The notes: generated from the letters alone by a model not told the origin. A DNA stretch of 64,000 nt from Actinoplanes derwentensis (GCF_900104725.1 NZ_LT629758.1:9386001-9450000); one strand, 5' to 3'. Shown: positions 27,321 through 35,627, numbered from the stretch's first letter. Translations and numbers: made by a program.

Positions 27321-28418
27321 TTACCAGTAGCCGCCGTTGTCGAGCCAGCGAGCTTGCAGGTTGTCGAGTAGCCGGGCGGTCATGGTGGGGGTGACGTGGG
27401 CGTAGACGCCGCGGATGCCGGGGATGGCGTGGCCGAGGCGGTGGGCTTGGAGCACTTCGGGGGTGTGGTCTTCGTCCATCCAGGTGCGGTGGGTGTGGCG
27501 CAGATCGTGGAAGTGCATGCCGCTGAGGATGGGCGGCCAGTCGGCGCGGGGGTGGCCGTCGCAGGCGGGTCGCCAGCGGCGGTTGTTGTAGTCGGTGCGC
27601 CACAGCCACCGCCCGGTCGGTGTGCAGAAGACGGTGTCGTACGGGTGAGCGTGCAGGAGCCGGTCGAGGCCGTCGACGAGGAACGGCGGCAGGGCGATGT
27701 CGCGGACGGCGGCCGGGGTTTTCGGTGGGCCGAGGGTCAGGTGGCCGCGGACTTCGTGGAGGGCGCCGGTGGTGGCCGAGACATGCAGGCGGGCTTCGGC
27801 CAGGTGCAGGTCGGCGCGGCTGAGGGCGGTGAGTTCGCTGATGCGCATGCCGGTGTAGGCGGCGGTGATCACCAGGGTGCGGGTGATGGTGTCAGGCATG
27901 CGGGCGGCGATCTGCCAGACCTGGACGGCTGTGGCGAACGGGCGCTGCTCGCGCGGGAGGCGGCGTAGCCGGAGCCGGGCGGTGGGGTCGAAGAACATCA
28001 GGTGGTCGTCGACGGCCTCGCGCAGTATCTGGCCGAGCAGGGTGACGATGTGGCGCACGCTGCTGTCAGCGAGGTGCCCGGCCAGGCCGCGGGCGAACGC
28101 TTTGACGTCCTGGTGGGTGATCGAGTCGATGCGCCGGCTGCCGAACGCGGGCAGGATGTGTACACGCAGCAGGCTCTCGTAGCGGGCCAGCGTCGAATCG
28201 GCGGCCAGATGCCCGGCCTGCCAGATGACGACCCACTCGTCCAACCGCGGCGCCGGTGAGGGCTGGTAACGCAGCCGGGCCGCCCGGGTGGCGTTGTTCA
28301 ACCGTGTTGCCTCTGCCTCGGCGTCCTCGCGGCGGGTATAGGTGCTGTCGGTGACGGTGCGCCCGGCCCGGCGATAGCGAACTCGGCTTCGGCTTCCGCG
28401 CTCTTCGACCCAGGCCAT
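27321..28418 (-). CDS. Tyrosine recombinase/integrase
   Basis: A 365-residue integrase; I start at the ATG at 28418 (MAWVEERGSRSRVRYR), which has GGAGAAA upstream, although the frame extends to 28472. An N-terminal arm-binding domain and a SAM-like core-binding domain (residues 60-150) precede the catalytic domain. Catalytic residues are visible: Arg in YTGMRISEL, Lys in PPKTPAAVRD, H-x-x-R in HDLRHTH, His in HRLGHAIPG and Tyr in GVYAHVTPTM. It lies 186 bases from the left attachment site and should catalyse site-specific integration and excision at tRNA-Val. Confidence 0.93.
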   Translation of the reverse strand: MAWVEERGSRSRVRYRRAGRTVTDSTYTRREDAEAEATRLNNATRAARLRYQPSPAPRLDEWVVIWQAGHLAADSTLARYESLLRVHILPAFGSRRIDSITHQDVKAFARGLAGHLADSSVRHIVTLLGQILREAVDDHLMFFDPTARLRLRRLPREQRPFATAVQVWQIAARMPDTITRTLVITAAYTGMRISELTALSRADLHLAEARLHVSATTGALHEVRGHLTLGPPKTPAAVRDIALPPFLVDGLDRLLHAHPYDTVFCTPTGRWLWRTDYNNRRWRPACDGHPRADWPPILSGMHFHDLRHTHRTWMDEDHTPEVLQAHRLGHAIPGIRGVYAHVTPTMTARLLDNLQARWLDNGGYW

Positions 28419-28783
28419 GGCTTTCTCCCGACCAAATCGCTTTCCGTCTTGGTTTCCTGTGGTTGTGCCCATCGACGTGTTCGACTATCGGCCTGTTCCC
28501 GGATGGCGCGTGGTCAATGCGGCAGGCGTCGTTCAGTCACCCGTCCGTGAACCGATCCGGCCACGGCGACGTCGTCGGCCTGGCATGGCAGGTGGCTGGC
28601 TCTGGGTAACTGGTCCCGGAGTAGCTGCCGGCATGGTGACGACGGTGCCCCCTGGTTTTTGCTTCCCGAGGCTCATCACCACAGAGGACATCGCATCACC
28701 GCTGCGGGCTTCACGCTCAAGACCGCGTTGCTGGGAGTTCACCTCGGCGGAGCCTTGCAGCCCTATGGCTGCACAATTCTCCT
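28419..28783. other. Gap upstream of the integrase
   Basis: About 365 bases. A 69-codon frame on the minus strand (28533-28742) has no helix-turn-helix and an unlikely composition, so I do not call an excisionase. The region should carry the divergent promoters of the integrase and the HNH gene. Confidence 0.3.
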
Positions 28784-29332
28784 ATGGAAGGGGATCGAGA
28801 AGCGCCGACCGCCGCTGAGTTGCTGGCGTTCGCCGCCACGCTGCCAGTAGAGGAACGAGAGAAGCTTCTGGCTGCCATGCACCCTGCGCCGCTGGCACCG
28901 GAACCCGTTGGTGAGGGGACCGTGCCTGACCCGGTGTACCGGTCCTGGGCGGATTTTCTGGCCGCGACCACGACGGCTCAGCGGATGGCATGGTGCAGCC
29001 GTAAAGCGCGTCGGGCCAACCGGCCGCGGCTGATGTCCGGTCCTCCCGGCCTCCGGATCACCGCGTCGGTCGTGTGGGAGGTTCTCGATGCGGCTGCTGG
29101 TAAGTGCGGCGACTGCGGGTCTTTCGCTGTCGAAGGCCGACCGTCCGGCCCGGACGGCAGACCTGTCGCGTGGGCTGCGATAGGTAGGCGAATCGGCTCG
29201 CTCGGGCATCGCCTTGCCCGTTTCAACGGTGGTGACAACGATCGCGACAACCTCTACTGGTGCTGCCTGTGGTGCAACACCTGGCCCTCCGAACGCCGAC
29301 AGGGCGCGACGGATCACGGCGCTGTCCTGTGA
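28784..29332 (+). CDS. HNH-like zinc-binding protein in the element
   Basis: A 182-residue protein from the ATG at 28784. The C-terminal half has KCGDCGSF, then SLGHRLARFNGGDNDRDNLYW and CLWCNTWPSERR. Two Cys pairs with a G-H, N and N between them are the layout of HNH endonucleases. The N-terminal 80 residues are helical. It might be a nuclease for element maintenance or defence, or a DNA-binding zinc protein; the catalytic His-Asn pair looks intact. It lies within the att-flanked element. Confidence 0.7.
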   Translation: MEGDREAPTAAELLAFAATLPVEEREKLLAAMHPAPLAPEPVGEGTVPDPVYRSWADFLAATTTAQRMAWCSRKARRANRPRLMSGPPGLRITASVVWEVLDAAAGKCGDCGSFAVEGRPSGPDGRPVAWAAIGRRIGSLGHRLARFNGGDNDRDNLYWCCLWCNTWPSERRQGATDHGAVL

Positions 29333-29427
29333 TGTCGTAGCTCCGAGGCTCGCAGCCCGATCGTTGCCGCAGAGGAGGTGACCGGATCGCGGCAAATGAG
29401 GACGGCGCGCGACGGTACCCTTCGGCC

Positions 29428-29712
29428 GTGCCGCATCGCTTCTATCGCCGTCGCTGGGACGAGACCCGAGGTGATGAGTTCGACGGCTGGGGCCATTCGG
29501 ACTGGTACTTCGAGGTTGGCGATGACGGCTGGCCCGTTCGCCAGGTCGAGGTGTACGACACTGGCCGTGTCCTGCGCTACGGCCCCGATCATCAAGAAGA
29601 CCGCTACGGCGGTCTCGGCGAAGCGAGCCTCTACGACTCTGGCGATGATTGGAGCGACTTCGAGATTGCGGAAGTCGAGTTCGAGCGCGTGTGGGACGCC
29701 GACGGAGAGTGA
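29428..29712 (+). CDS. Small acidic protein, DUF6881-like
   Basis: A 94-residue protein from a GTG at 29428. It has HSDWYFEVGDDGWPVRQVEVY, a repeated beta pattern, and ends EVEFERVWDADGE. The order D-x-x-G-W-x-V-R-x-V-E-V and the closing EFERVW fit what I remember of DUF6881, a small bacterial family often near toxin or immunity genes. The function is unknown. Confidence 0.6.
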   Translation: MPHRFYRRRWDETRGDEFDGWGHSDWYFEVGDDGWPVRQVEVYDTGRVLRYGPDHQEDRYGGLGEASLYDSGDDWSDFEIAEVEFERVWDADGE

Positions 29713-29801
29713 CGCCCGAAAAATCAGCAGGGCCCTGATTGCGGCAAATCCGTGCGTCGGTCGAATGTATCGACGTCACGGCCGGATGGTTGCCGAAGAG
29801 T

Positions 29802-30362
29802 TTACTGGCCCGTGCGTCCATCGATGCATTCGCGGAGTAGGTCCGCGTGGCCGCAGTGCCGCGCGTACTCCTCAACCATATGGATCAGGATGTCGCGGAC
29901 GCTGGCCTGCTCGCCGTTGGCCATGCTGACCATCGTGCCGAGGTCGGTCGCCGAATCCAGCCACCTGTCAGCCGTGAGGATCTGCTCCCGCCAGGTGGTG
30001 AACGCGTCGTTGATGACGTTCGGATCAGCCACCGCACCGTCGAAGTCCAGGTCGCGCTCCTCGGTGGACCAGTAGAGCCGCGGCGCGTTCAGGTTGCCCT
30101 GCAGGGTCCGGTAGAACCAGTTGTGCTCCACGGCGGCCATGTGGCGGATCAGGCCGAGCAAGCTCATCGTCGACGGCGGAACCGATCGAACGGCCAACTG
30201 CTCCGGCGAGAGATCCTCGCACTTCATGCCCAGCGTCAGGCGGTAATTAGACAGGTATTCACGGATGGTTGCCAGTTCGCCGACAGGGCTGACGTCGGAC
30301 CTGGGGTCCGCCTCGGGTTTGGCCCACATGCCGTTGTAACCGACTTCCCGCTGACTGGTCAT
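29802..30362 (-). CDS. DinB-family protein carried by the element
   Basis: A 186-residue protein; the ATG at 30362 (MTSQREVGYNGMWAKP) has GGAAGGG upstream. Histidines that would bind metal are in LGLIRHMAAVEHNWF and the pair in EEYARHCGHADLLRE, the DinB pattern. It is likely a mycothiol-dependent or related small-molecule transferase. As cargo of the integrative element it may give resistance to a reactive compound. It is only distantly like the chromosomal DinB protein at 19274-19795. Confidence 0.82.
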   Translation of the reverse strand: MTSQREVGYNGMWAKPEADPRSDVSPVGELATIREYLSNYRLTLGMKCEDLSPEQLAVRSVPPSTMSLLGLIRHMAAVEHNWFYRTLQGNLNAPRLYWSTEERDLDFDGAVADPNVINDAFTTWREQILTADRWLDSATDLGTMVSMANGEQASVRDILIHMVEEYARHCGHADLLRECIDGRTGQ

Positions 30363-30530
30363 GCGTGCACCCTTCCCGATGACTTCGATCCTGCCAACTC
30401 CGTTTCCGCGGGCATCCGTGTGGCTTGCCGACGCGCTCACATCGGCAGATCCGGAAACGCGATCATGGCTGGGGCGGTCCATCTTGACTACGTTCGGTGA
30501 CCGCGATCCGAGGTGGATGCTTCGCTGATG

Positions 30531-30838
30531 GGGGAGCAGCGCGATGGTAAGCCGGACTCCTTTTGGGTGTCGCTGGGCGGCCGTGTGCTCCCAGGTTGCT
30601 CCCCGCCGGGCGTCTTGCCGGTTTTCTGCGGGGGAGTCGGCCTCCCGGTCTGGCCGGTCTCTGGAAGGTGGCCCGAGGTGTCATGCGTGGGGAGCAGGGT
30701 CGGTTCTCCCGGCGGGCGTGTTTGTGCTGGTCGTTGGCCGTTCTTTTCGGACGTGGGGAGCACCACGGCGATGAATTCGGCGTTCCTGGCGGGGGTCGTG
30801 CGGCGCTGCTCCCCAAAACCGGTGATCGGCGGGGAGCA
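30531..30838. repeat. Six GGGGAGCA sites on both strands near the right attachment site
   Basis: Exact 8-mers lie at 30531-30538 (+), 30597-30604 (-), 30689-30696 (+), 30755-30762 (+), 30807-30814 (-) and 30831-30838 (+). Two neighbouring pairs share a 66-base spacing. The zone 30363-30957 holds no convincing gene. Clustered short motifs near an att site could be arm-type integrase sites, excisionase sites or replication iterons. Confidence 0.55.
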
Positions 30839-30957
30839 AATGGGGTGGTCACCGGCAGCGCCGAGCGTCGCCGAACGGCGTTCAGTGACGTCGGGTAGCG
30901 TCGTCTGAGCAGGCCTAATTTGCGTTTTTCCTGGTCAGTAGCTTGATCGGACTACGT

Positions 30958-31000
30958 TTCACACCGGAGAGGTCACTGGTTCGATCCCAGTATCGCCCAC
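30958..31000 (+). repeat. Right attachment site (tRNA-Val 3' copy)
   Basis: Identical over 43 bases to 27093-27135. It carries only the anticodon-loop-to-3'-end part of tRNA-Val, so it is not a functional tRNA. Confidence 0.9.
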
Positions 31001-31017
31001 GAGTACGTTGACATGCG

Positions 31018-31057
31018 AAAAGGTCCACCGCGATTATCCAATGCGGTGGACCCTTTG
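31018..31057 (+). terminator. Displaced original terminator of tRNA-Val
   Basis: GGTCCACCGC (31022-31031) pairs with GCGGTGGACC (31043-31052), flanked by AAAA and CTTT. It stands 18 bases past the right attachment site, where the chromosome's tRNA terminator would be before integration. Confidence 0.75.
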
Positions 31058-31199
31058 TCATCAGGATTGTTCGCTCCCTGCCTGGCCTCTACCAGGTCAC
31101 GAAGGAGCTCATCCAGAGGTGCTTCCGCTCCCATCCATCGAACTCAGCGCATCGATGGATGGAGCCGGGTCCGCGTCGTTGCCGGTGATCAGATCGGCG

Positions 31200-31690
31200 T
31201 AGTCGGCCCACGCGGTCGAACAGGTCGCCATCGCCACCACCACCGGCACTTCGACGGTCAACACCAGCCAGACATTCCTGTACGACAAATCCGGCAACGC
31301 TGAGACCCCCATCCTCAGCAGCACTCTGACCCAGAAGCTCGCCTGCGACGCCGAGGGCCACGTCACCCAGCATCACCCAGGGCACCAACGTCACGTCGTT
31401 CGTCTACGACGCGGGCGGGCAGCGTCTCATCCGCCGGGACCCGGCCACCAAGTCGGTGACCTCTACCTCGGCGCGATGCAACTCAAGCTGAACACCACGA
31501 ACGCCACGCCGACTAGCCAGACGCCACCGAAGGCGACTGGGTCAACGCCGGCCTCTCCTTCGCCTCGGTCATCCCGGTCGCCGGTTATGCGGCAAGCGCC
31601 GTCAAGGGTGCCAAGTACGTCTCGACGAAGCGGTCGACGTGGCCCGGGCGACAGGCAAGGCGCTGGAGGGCGCAGACCTCGGCCCCTCGT
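31200..31690 (+). pseudogene. Remnant of an RHS/YD-repeat polymorphic toxin
   Basis: Fragments in at least three frames read as RHS-type sequence: NTSQTFLYDKSGNAE, then TSFVYDAGGQRLIRRDPATK, then GDLYLGAMQLKLNTT, then WVNAGLSFASVIPVAGYAAS followed by AVKGAKY. The last piece resembles the pre-toxin linker found before C-terminal toxins of RHS and WapA proteins. The shifts between pieces (near 31371, 31455 and 31640) and the absence of upstream repeats show decay. No toxin domain or immunity gene can be recognised with confidence, although the secreted protein downstream could once have been linked. Confidence 0.65.
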
Positions 31691-31795
31691 CTTGTCTGCG
31701 GTTGGCCGGCGTGGTGAGTCACAGGTGATCACGTCGTCGGGCGAAGTCGTGGGTGGTCTCGGGGGATCTTTGCACGGCGTTGGAACAATGCCGCC

Positions 31796-32364
31796 ATGAA
31801 TCGATATGTTTCGAGTATTGTTGCCGGGTTGCTCGGTGTGCGCTGACCGTTTCCCCAGCTCAGGCCGCGCCCCGTCCCGTACCCGAGGCTGTGATGTTGC
31901 AGTCGGCGGATCTCGGTGGGGCGCAGCCCGGTCCGGTCGAGCCCGACCTGATCCACCCGTTGCTGCCGCAACCATGCGCGGATGCCTCGATGCCGCAACC
32001 CATCGCGCAGCGGAGTCTGGCGGCGGACTACGACCCGCGACACCGAGTCTACGAGAATGTGGGCCGCTACCGGCCCGGTGACGCCCGGGCCTACCTGGCC
32101 GAGCTGAAGGACCAGCTGGCCCGGTGCCGGGCCGGCGGCGACGAGACGGGCTTCCGCGGCATCGCCGAGGACACCGCCGGACCGGACACGGTGCTGTTCA
32201 TCAGGCAGTACGACGAAGGTGACAGGTGGGCGGCCTATCTCGTCGCCGCGGTGGGACGGTATGTGGTGGTCGTTCTGGTGACCGATCCGGTGGTGGGTGC
32301 CGGCGACTACACGATCGTCAACGACTTCGGCCGCGCCGCCATCGACAGGGTTCGGGCGAACTGA
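31796..32364 (+). CDS. Secreted protein of unknown function with frameshift in the signal peptide
   Basis: From the ATG at 31796 the sequence reads MNRYVSSIVAGLLGV and then stops (31844-31846). In the next frame, starting at 31840, it continues ALTVSPAQAAPRPVPEAV to 32364. Joined, this is a clear signal peptide ending AQA plus a 160-residue mature domain, so one base seems to be missing in the run GGTGTGCGCTG. The mature part ends with a beta-rich domain (DTVLFIRQYDEGDRWAAYLV, VVVLVTDPVV) like extracellular sensor-type domains. It is either a recent mutation or a sequencing error; an alternative start inside the second frame would give a cytoplasmic protein. Confidence 0.55.
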
Positions 32365-32378
32365 TCACGGTCGGCTCG

Positions 32379-32396
32379 TCATAGTCATAGTCATAG
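32379..32396 (+). repeat. TCATAG x3 tandem repeat upstream of the first SARP gene
   Basis: Three head-to-tail copies of TCATAG about 100 bases before the SARP start. The AT content is unusual for this window. It may be part of the promoter, but direct evidence is lacking. Confidence 0.4.
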
Positions 32397-32492
32397 CAGC
32401 TCAGAGTCGCCCTCAGGTGCGAGCGGTAAGGCGATCGAAAGCGCTACTGAGCAGAGTCTCCTCGTTGGCGTCATCGCGCGACGGAGGTAGTC

Positions 32493-33275
32493 ATGCGCTT
32501 CACCGTGCTGGGACCGTTGACGATGGAGCCGGGCCGGCTGCCCAGTGCTCCGAAGCAACGGCAGCTGCTCGCGCTCCTGATCCTGCACGCCGGCACCATC
32601 GTCACCGTCGACGATTGTGTGGACGAGCTGTGGGGTGAGCAACCACCGGTCAGTGCGCACTCGACCTTGCAGACGTACGTGATGAATCTTCGTAAGGTCC
32701 TGCGCTCCGGCAACGACGGTGATCGGATTCGCACCCGCGAGCGGGGTTACGCCCTCCGGCTGGAGCCCGGCGAGCTGGACCTGGACGAGTTCCGCCGGCT
32801 CGCCGGCAACGGCAGCGCGTCGTTCGCCGCGGGCGACTACCGGGAGGCGGCCCGGCTGCTGGGTGCGGCTCTGAGCCTGTGGCGTGGACCGGCGCTGGTC
32901 GACGTGCACGCGGGCCCGATCCTGCGGACCCAGCTCGAAGGGCTGCGTGAGGCTCATCTCGCCGTCCACGACGAACGGGTCGAGGCCGACCTTCGCATCG
33001 GACACCACCGGGAGCTGCTGGGTGAACTGCGTGTCCTGGTGCGCCGGTACCCCACCCACGAGAACCTGTGTGCCCAGCTCGCCGTCGCGCTGTACCGCAG
33101 CGGCCGGATCACCGAGGCGCTGAGCGCGCTGCGGCAGTTGCGCGCCACGCTCGCCGACCAGTTCGGGCTGGAGCCGTCCCGGCGGCTGCAGAGCCTGGAA
33201 CAGGCGGTCCTGCGCGCCGACCCGGCTCTCGACCTGGCCGTCGGGCACGGACCGGGCTACCTGCTCGTCAGCTGA
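32493..33275 (+). CDS. SARP-family pathway regulator 1
   Basis: A 260-residue Streptomyces antibiotic regulatory protein. The ATG has GGAGG upstream. An OmpR-like winged helix covers residues 1-95 (APKQRQLLALLILHAGTIVTVDDCVDELWG, STLQTYVMNLRKVLR), and a bacterial transcriptional activation domain (BTAD) covers 100-250. SARPs bind TCGAG-type direct repeats and recruit RNA polymerase to biosynthetic promoters. It stands at the left border, and its stop runs into the heptamer-containing repeat array that precedes the SnoaL-like gene. Confidence 0.92.
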   Translation: MRFTVLGPLTMEPGRLPSAPKQRQLLALLILHAGTIVTVDDCVDELWGEQPPVSAHSTLQTYVMNLRKVLRSGNDGDRIRTRERGYALRLEPGELDLDEFRRLAGNGSASFAAGDYREAARLLGAALSLWRGPALVDVHAGPILRTQLEGLREAHLAVHDERVEADLRIGHHRELLGELRVLVRRYPTHENLCAQLAVALYRSGRITEALSALRQLRATLADQFGLEPSRRLQSLEQAVLRADPALDLAVGHGPGYLLVS

Positions 33276-33364
33276 CCGTCGAGAAGAGCCCGTCGGCCGA
33301 CCGTCGAGAAGAGCCCGCCAGCTGACCGTCGAGAAGAAGCCGGCACCGAGAAGAAGCCGGCACC
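33274..33364 (+). repeat. Tandem repeat array containing SARP-type heptamers
   Basis: A 25-bp unit starting GACCGTCGAGAAGAGCCCG occurs at 33274, 33299 and 33324. The third copy runs into two exact copies of a 17-bp unit, GAGAAGAAGCCGGCACC (33331-33347, 33348-33364). Each 25-bp unit holds TCGAGAA (33279, 33304, 33329). The last heptamer ends 48 bases before the SnoaL-like start codon, the same distance as the SARP box before the acyltransferase gene. Probably a regulatory array. Confidence 0.6.
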
Positions 33365-33383
33365 GAGAGAGAAGGGGACGATC

Positions 33384-33827
33384 ATGACGACCGAATCAGA
33401 GGTCTCGCGCGTTGTCGACGCGCGTACCTACGCCGAGGTTCTGCAGTTCTACTCCCGCCACTTCCAGTTGCTCGACGAGGGCCAGGCCGAGCAGTGGGCG
33501 CGGCAGTTCACCGAGGACGGGGAGTTCGGGCAGAACGTCAAGCCCGAGCCACGACGCGGCCGGGCCGCCATCGCCGCGTCGATGCGCCGCGGCATCGACC
33601 GGCTCGCCGGAACCGGCGTCACCCGGCGGCACTGGTTCGGCAACGTGATCGCGGAGCCGGACGGCGACGGAGCCGTGCGAACCCGCTATTACGCGACAGT
33701 CTTCGAGACGCCGGCCGGCGGTGGGCCCGCGCGGGTCTATCTGAGCACCACCGCCGAGGACCGGCTCGAACGACAGAACGGCGAATGGCTCGTACGCCGC
33801 CGTCACATCGTTCACGACGGGACCTAG
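33384..33827 (+). CDS. SnoaL-like (NTF2-fold) protein
   Basis: A 147-residue protein with the cone-shaped NTF2 fold pattern: helical start (VLQFYSRHFQLLDEGQAEQW), FTEDGEF, then beta strands ending DRLERQNGEWLVRRRHIVHDGT. In aromatic polyketide pathways this fold appears as polyketide cyclases such as SnoaL and as small hydroxylases or isomerases. A catalytic role in ring closure or hydroxylation is likely but not proven. It converges with the SDR gene and overlaps its end by four bases. Confidence 0.78.
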   Translation: MTTESEVSRVVDARTYAEVLQFYSRHFQLLDEGQAEQWARQFTEDGEFGQNVKPEPRRGRAAIAASMRRGIDRLAGTGVTRRHWFGNVIAEPDGDGAVRTRYYATVFETPAGGGPARVYLSTTAEDRLERQNGEWLVRRRHIVHDGT

Positions 33828-34531
33828 AAGTTCAGTCCACCGTCGACGTTGAGCACGTGCCCGTTGATGTATGAACTCTCCGGCGCGGCCAGGAACAGCA
33901 CGGCCCGGGCGACGTCCGCGCCGGTTCCGGACCGGCCGGCGGCCAGCGACCCGCGTAGCCGGTTCCACAGCCGGTCGCTGGCCAGGATGTCGCGGCCCAT
34001 GCCCTCGTCGATGACGCCGGGGGCCACGGCGTTCACGGTGACACCGTCGCCGGCCAGCTCGGCGGCGAGCACCCGGGTCAGCGTCTCCAGGGCCGCCTTG
34101 GAGACGCTGTACGCCCCGGCACCGGCTATCGGCCGGCGGCCGAGCAGCGACGACATCGTCACGATCCGCCCCTCGCCGGCCGCCCGCAGCAGCGGCGCCG
34201 CGGCCCGCACACAGTTCAGCACGCCGGTCAGGTTGGTGGCGAGCACGTCGTTCCACTGCTCCGGCGGCAACGTCACCAAGGGGCCCGGGTGGTTGATGCC
34301 GGCGTTGGCGACCAGGACGTCCAGGCCGCCGTGCCTCTCGTGCACGGTGGACACTAGCGCATCGACCGAGTCCCGGTCGGTGACGTCGACCGGGAACCGG
34401 TCACCGGTGTCCGACGCGCCGCGGGCCGCCGACACCACGGTGGCGCCGGCGTCGGCGAGTGTCCGGGCCACGACCGCCCCCAGGCCGGTGGTGCCGCCGG
34501 TGACGATCGCGACCTTCCCTTTGAGGATCAT
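33824..34531 (-). CDS. SDR-family ketoreductase
   Basis: A 235-residue short-chain dehydrogenase. The cofactor loop is TGGTTGLG, NAG lies in VANAGINH, the catalytic Ser is in MSSLLG (about 127) and Tyr141/Lys145 are in YSVSK. It ends NGHVLNVDGGLNF. It is FabG-like and should use NADPH. In this cluster it could reduce a later keto group or help reduce the beta-keto starter intermediate. It is different from the ActIII-type enzyme at 60059. It is encoded next to the MBL-fold cyclase on the same strand. Confidence 0.88.
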   Translation of the reverse strand: MILKGKVAIVTGGTTGLGAVVARTLADAGATVVSAARGASDTGDRFPVDVTDRDSVDALVSTVHERHGGLDVLVANAGINHPGPLVTLPPEQWNDVLATNLTGVLNCVRAAAPLLRAAGEGRIVTMSSLLGRRPIAGAGAYSVSKAALETLTRVLAAELAGDGVTVNAVAPGVIDEGMGRDILASDRLWNRLRGSLAAGRSGTGADVARAVLFLAAPESSYINGHVLNVDGGLNF

Positions 34532-34618
34532 GAGAACTCCCTCTCTCGGCGCCGGACCGTGGGTCCGGCCGTAATGGATCCGGCCTTGAGCGCGGACCGG
34601 GACGCTTCGCGGGTGTTG

Positions 34619-35530
34619 TCACACCGATGTGCTGAGCGGACCGCCGTGCAGCCGGACCATGTCGCCCATGACCGGCCGGGACGGCAGGTACGTGCCGGGC
34701 GGCTCGCCACGCTCCTCGGCGTACGCCCGGTGCAGGTTCGCCACCAGACGCTCCGCCTCCGGAAGACGGTGAAACGGATGTCCCGCCGCCTGTCGGGCGG
34801 CCTCGAGTGGATCGAGGTTCGCGGCGATGCCGCGGGTCGCCTCCCGAAGCAGCCAGCGCAGGTACGCCTCCGTGGCGTCGAGCACCTCCGGCCCACCCAC
34901 CTCCCCGTGCCCGGAGACCACCAGTCGCGGCCGCAGCGCGCGCAGTTCGGCCAGGGCCCGCAGCGAGCCGCTGACCGAACCCATGAGCACGAACGGTGTC
35001 CGGCCCGCGAAGACCACGTCACCGGTGAACAGCACCCGCGATCGGGGCAGCCACACCACCACGTCGTTGGTCGTGTGAGCCGGCCCGACATGGATCAGTT
35101 CGACGGCCGGCCCACCGGGGGACAGCGAGAGCCGGTCGCGCATCGTGACGGTCGGCAGGCGCAGATCGATGCCGCCGAAGTCGGCCTCCGGCCACAGGTC
35201 TCGCATCGCCAGGCCGGTCCGGGCCATCTCGGCGCGGGCGATCTCGTGCGCGACGATCACCGCTTCCGCGGGGAAGACACAGTTGCCGAACACGTGATCG
35301 CCGTGGGCGTGGGTGTTCACCACGATCTGCGGACGGTTCGGGGCCAGCCTGCGTACACAAGCCAGCAGTGCCTCCGCCCGGAGCCGGGTGGCGGCGGTGT
35401 CCACCACCACGACCTGCTCACTGCCGACGATGATGCCCGCGTTCCCGACACACCAGCCACCCGGCGGCTGGATGTAGGCGAACACCTCGGGTGCCAGCGG
35501 CACGAGCCGGCCGAACGACGTGATGGTCAT
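34619..35530 (-). CDS. ActIV-like MBL-fold polyketide cyclase/thioesterase
   Basis: A 303-residue metallo-beta-lactamase-fold protein from the ATG at 35530. The metal motif NTHAHGDHVFGN and later GPAHTTNDVV, FTGDVVF and SGHGEVGG are visible. The start QPPGGWCVGNAGIIVG and the closing HPFHRLPEAERLVANLHRAY match the ActIV family, second-ring cyclase and thioesterase of actinorhodin. It should fold and release the ACP-bound intermediate. It is divergent from SARP 2 and followed by the SDR gene. Confidence 0.8.
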   Translation of the reverse strand: MTITSFGRLVPLAPEVFAYIQPPGGWCVGNAGIIVGSEQVVVVDTAATRLRAEALLACVRRLAPNRPQIVVNTHAHGDHVFGNCVFPAEAVIVAHEIARAEMARTGLAMRDLWPEADFGGIDLRLPTVTMRDRLSLSPGGPAVELIHVGPAHTTNDVVVWLPRSRVLFTGDVVFAGRTPFVLMGSVSGSLRALAELRALRPRLVVSGHGEVGGPEVLDATEAYLRWLLREATRGIAANLDPLEAARQAAGHPFHRLPEAERLVANLHRAYAEERGEPPGTYLPSRPVMGDMVRLHGGPLSTSV

Positions 35531-35627
35531 GTCACCTGCCTCGGGTCGGTGCGGTCCGCGGCCCTCAGTGGGCCCGAACGCGCTCGGTTCCCGCTGGAGG
35601 TGGCGTATCGACCGGAGAGGTTTCACG

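Larger units (their letters stand above)
27136..31000. mobile_element. Small integrative element in tRNA-Val
   Basis: About 3.9 kb lie between the two 43-bp direct repeats. The element carries a tyrosine recombinase right next to the left site, an HNH-type protein, a small DUF6881-like protein, a DinB-family protein, and a non-coding zone with six GGGGAGCA sites beside the right site. No conjugation, replication or phage structural gene is seen, so it depends on a helper for transfer or is a remnant. The tRNA's likely original terminator sits just beyond the right repeat, which confirms which side is native. Confidence 0.85.

Noticed and set aside
28533..28742. Possible excisionase on the minus strand upstream of the integrase
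   Set aside because: No helix-turn-helix, low-complexity Arg/Pro-rich tail and no good ribosome site.
30463..30908. Several overlapping frames on both strands near the right attachment site
   Set aside because: No domains, odd composition (Pro, Arg, Ser, Cys) and mutual overlap; the region is better explained as a non-coding zone with repeats.
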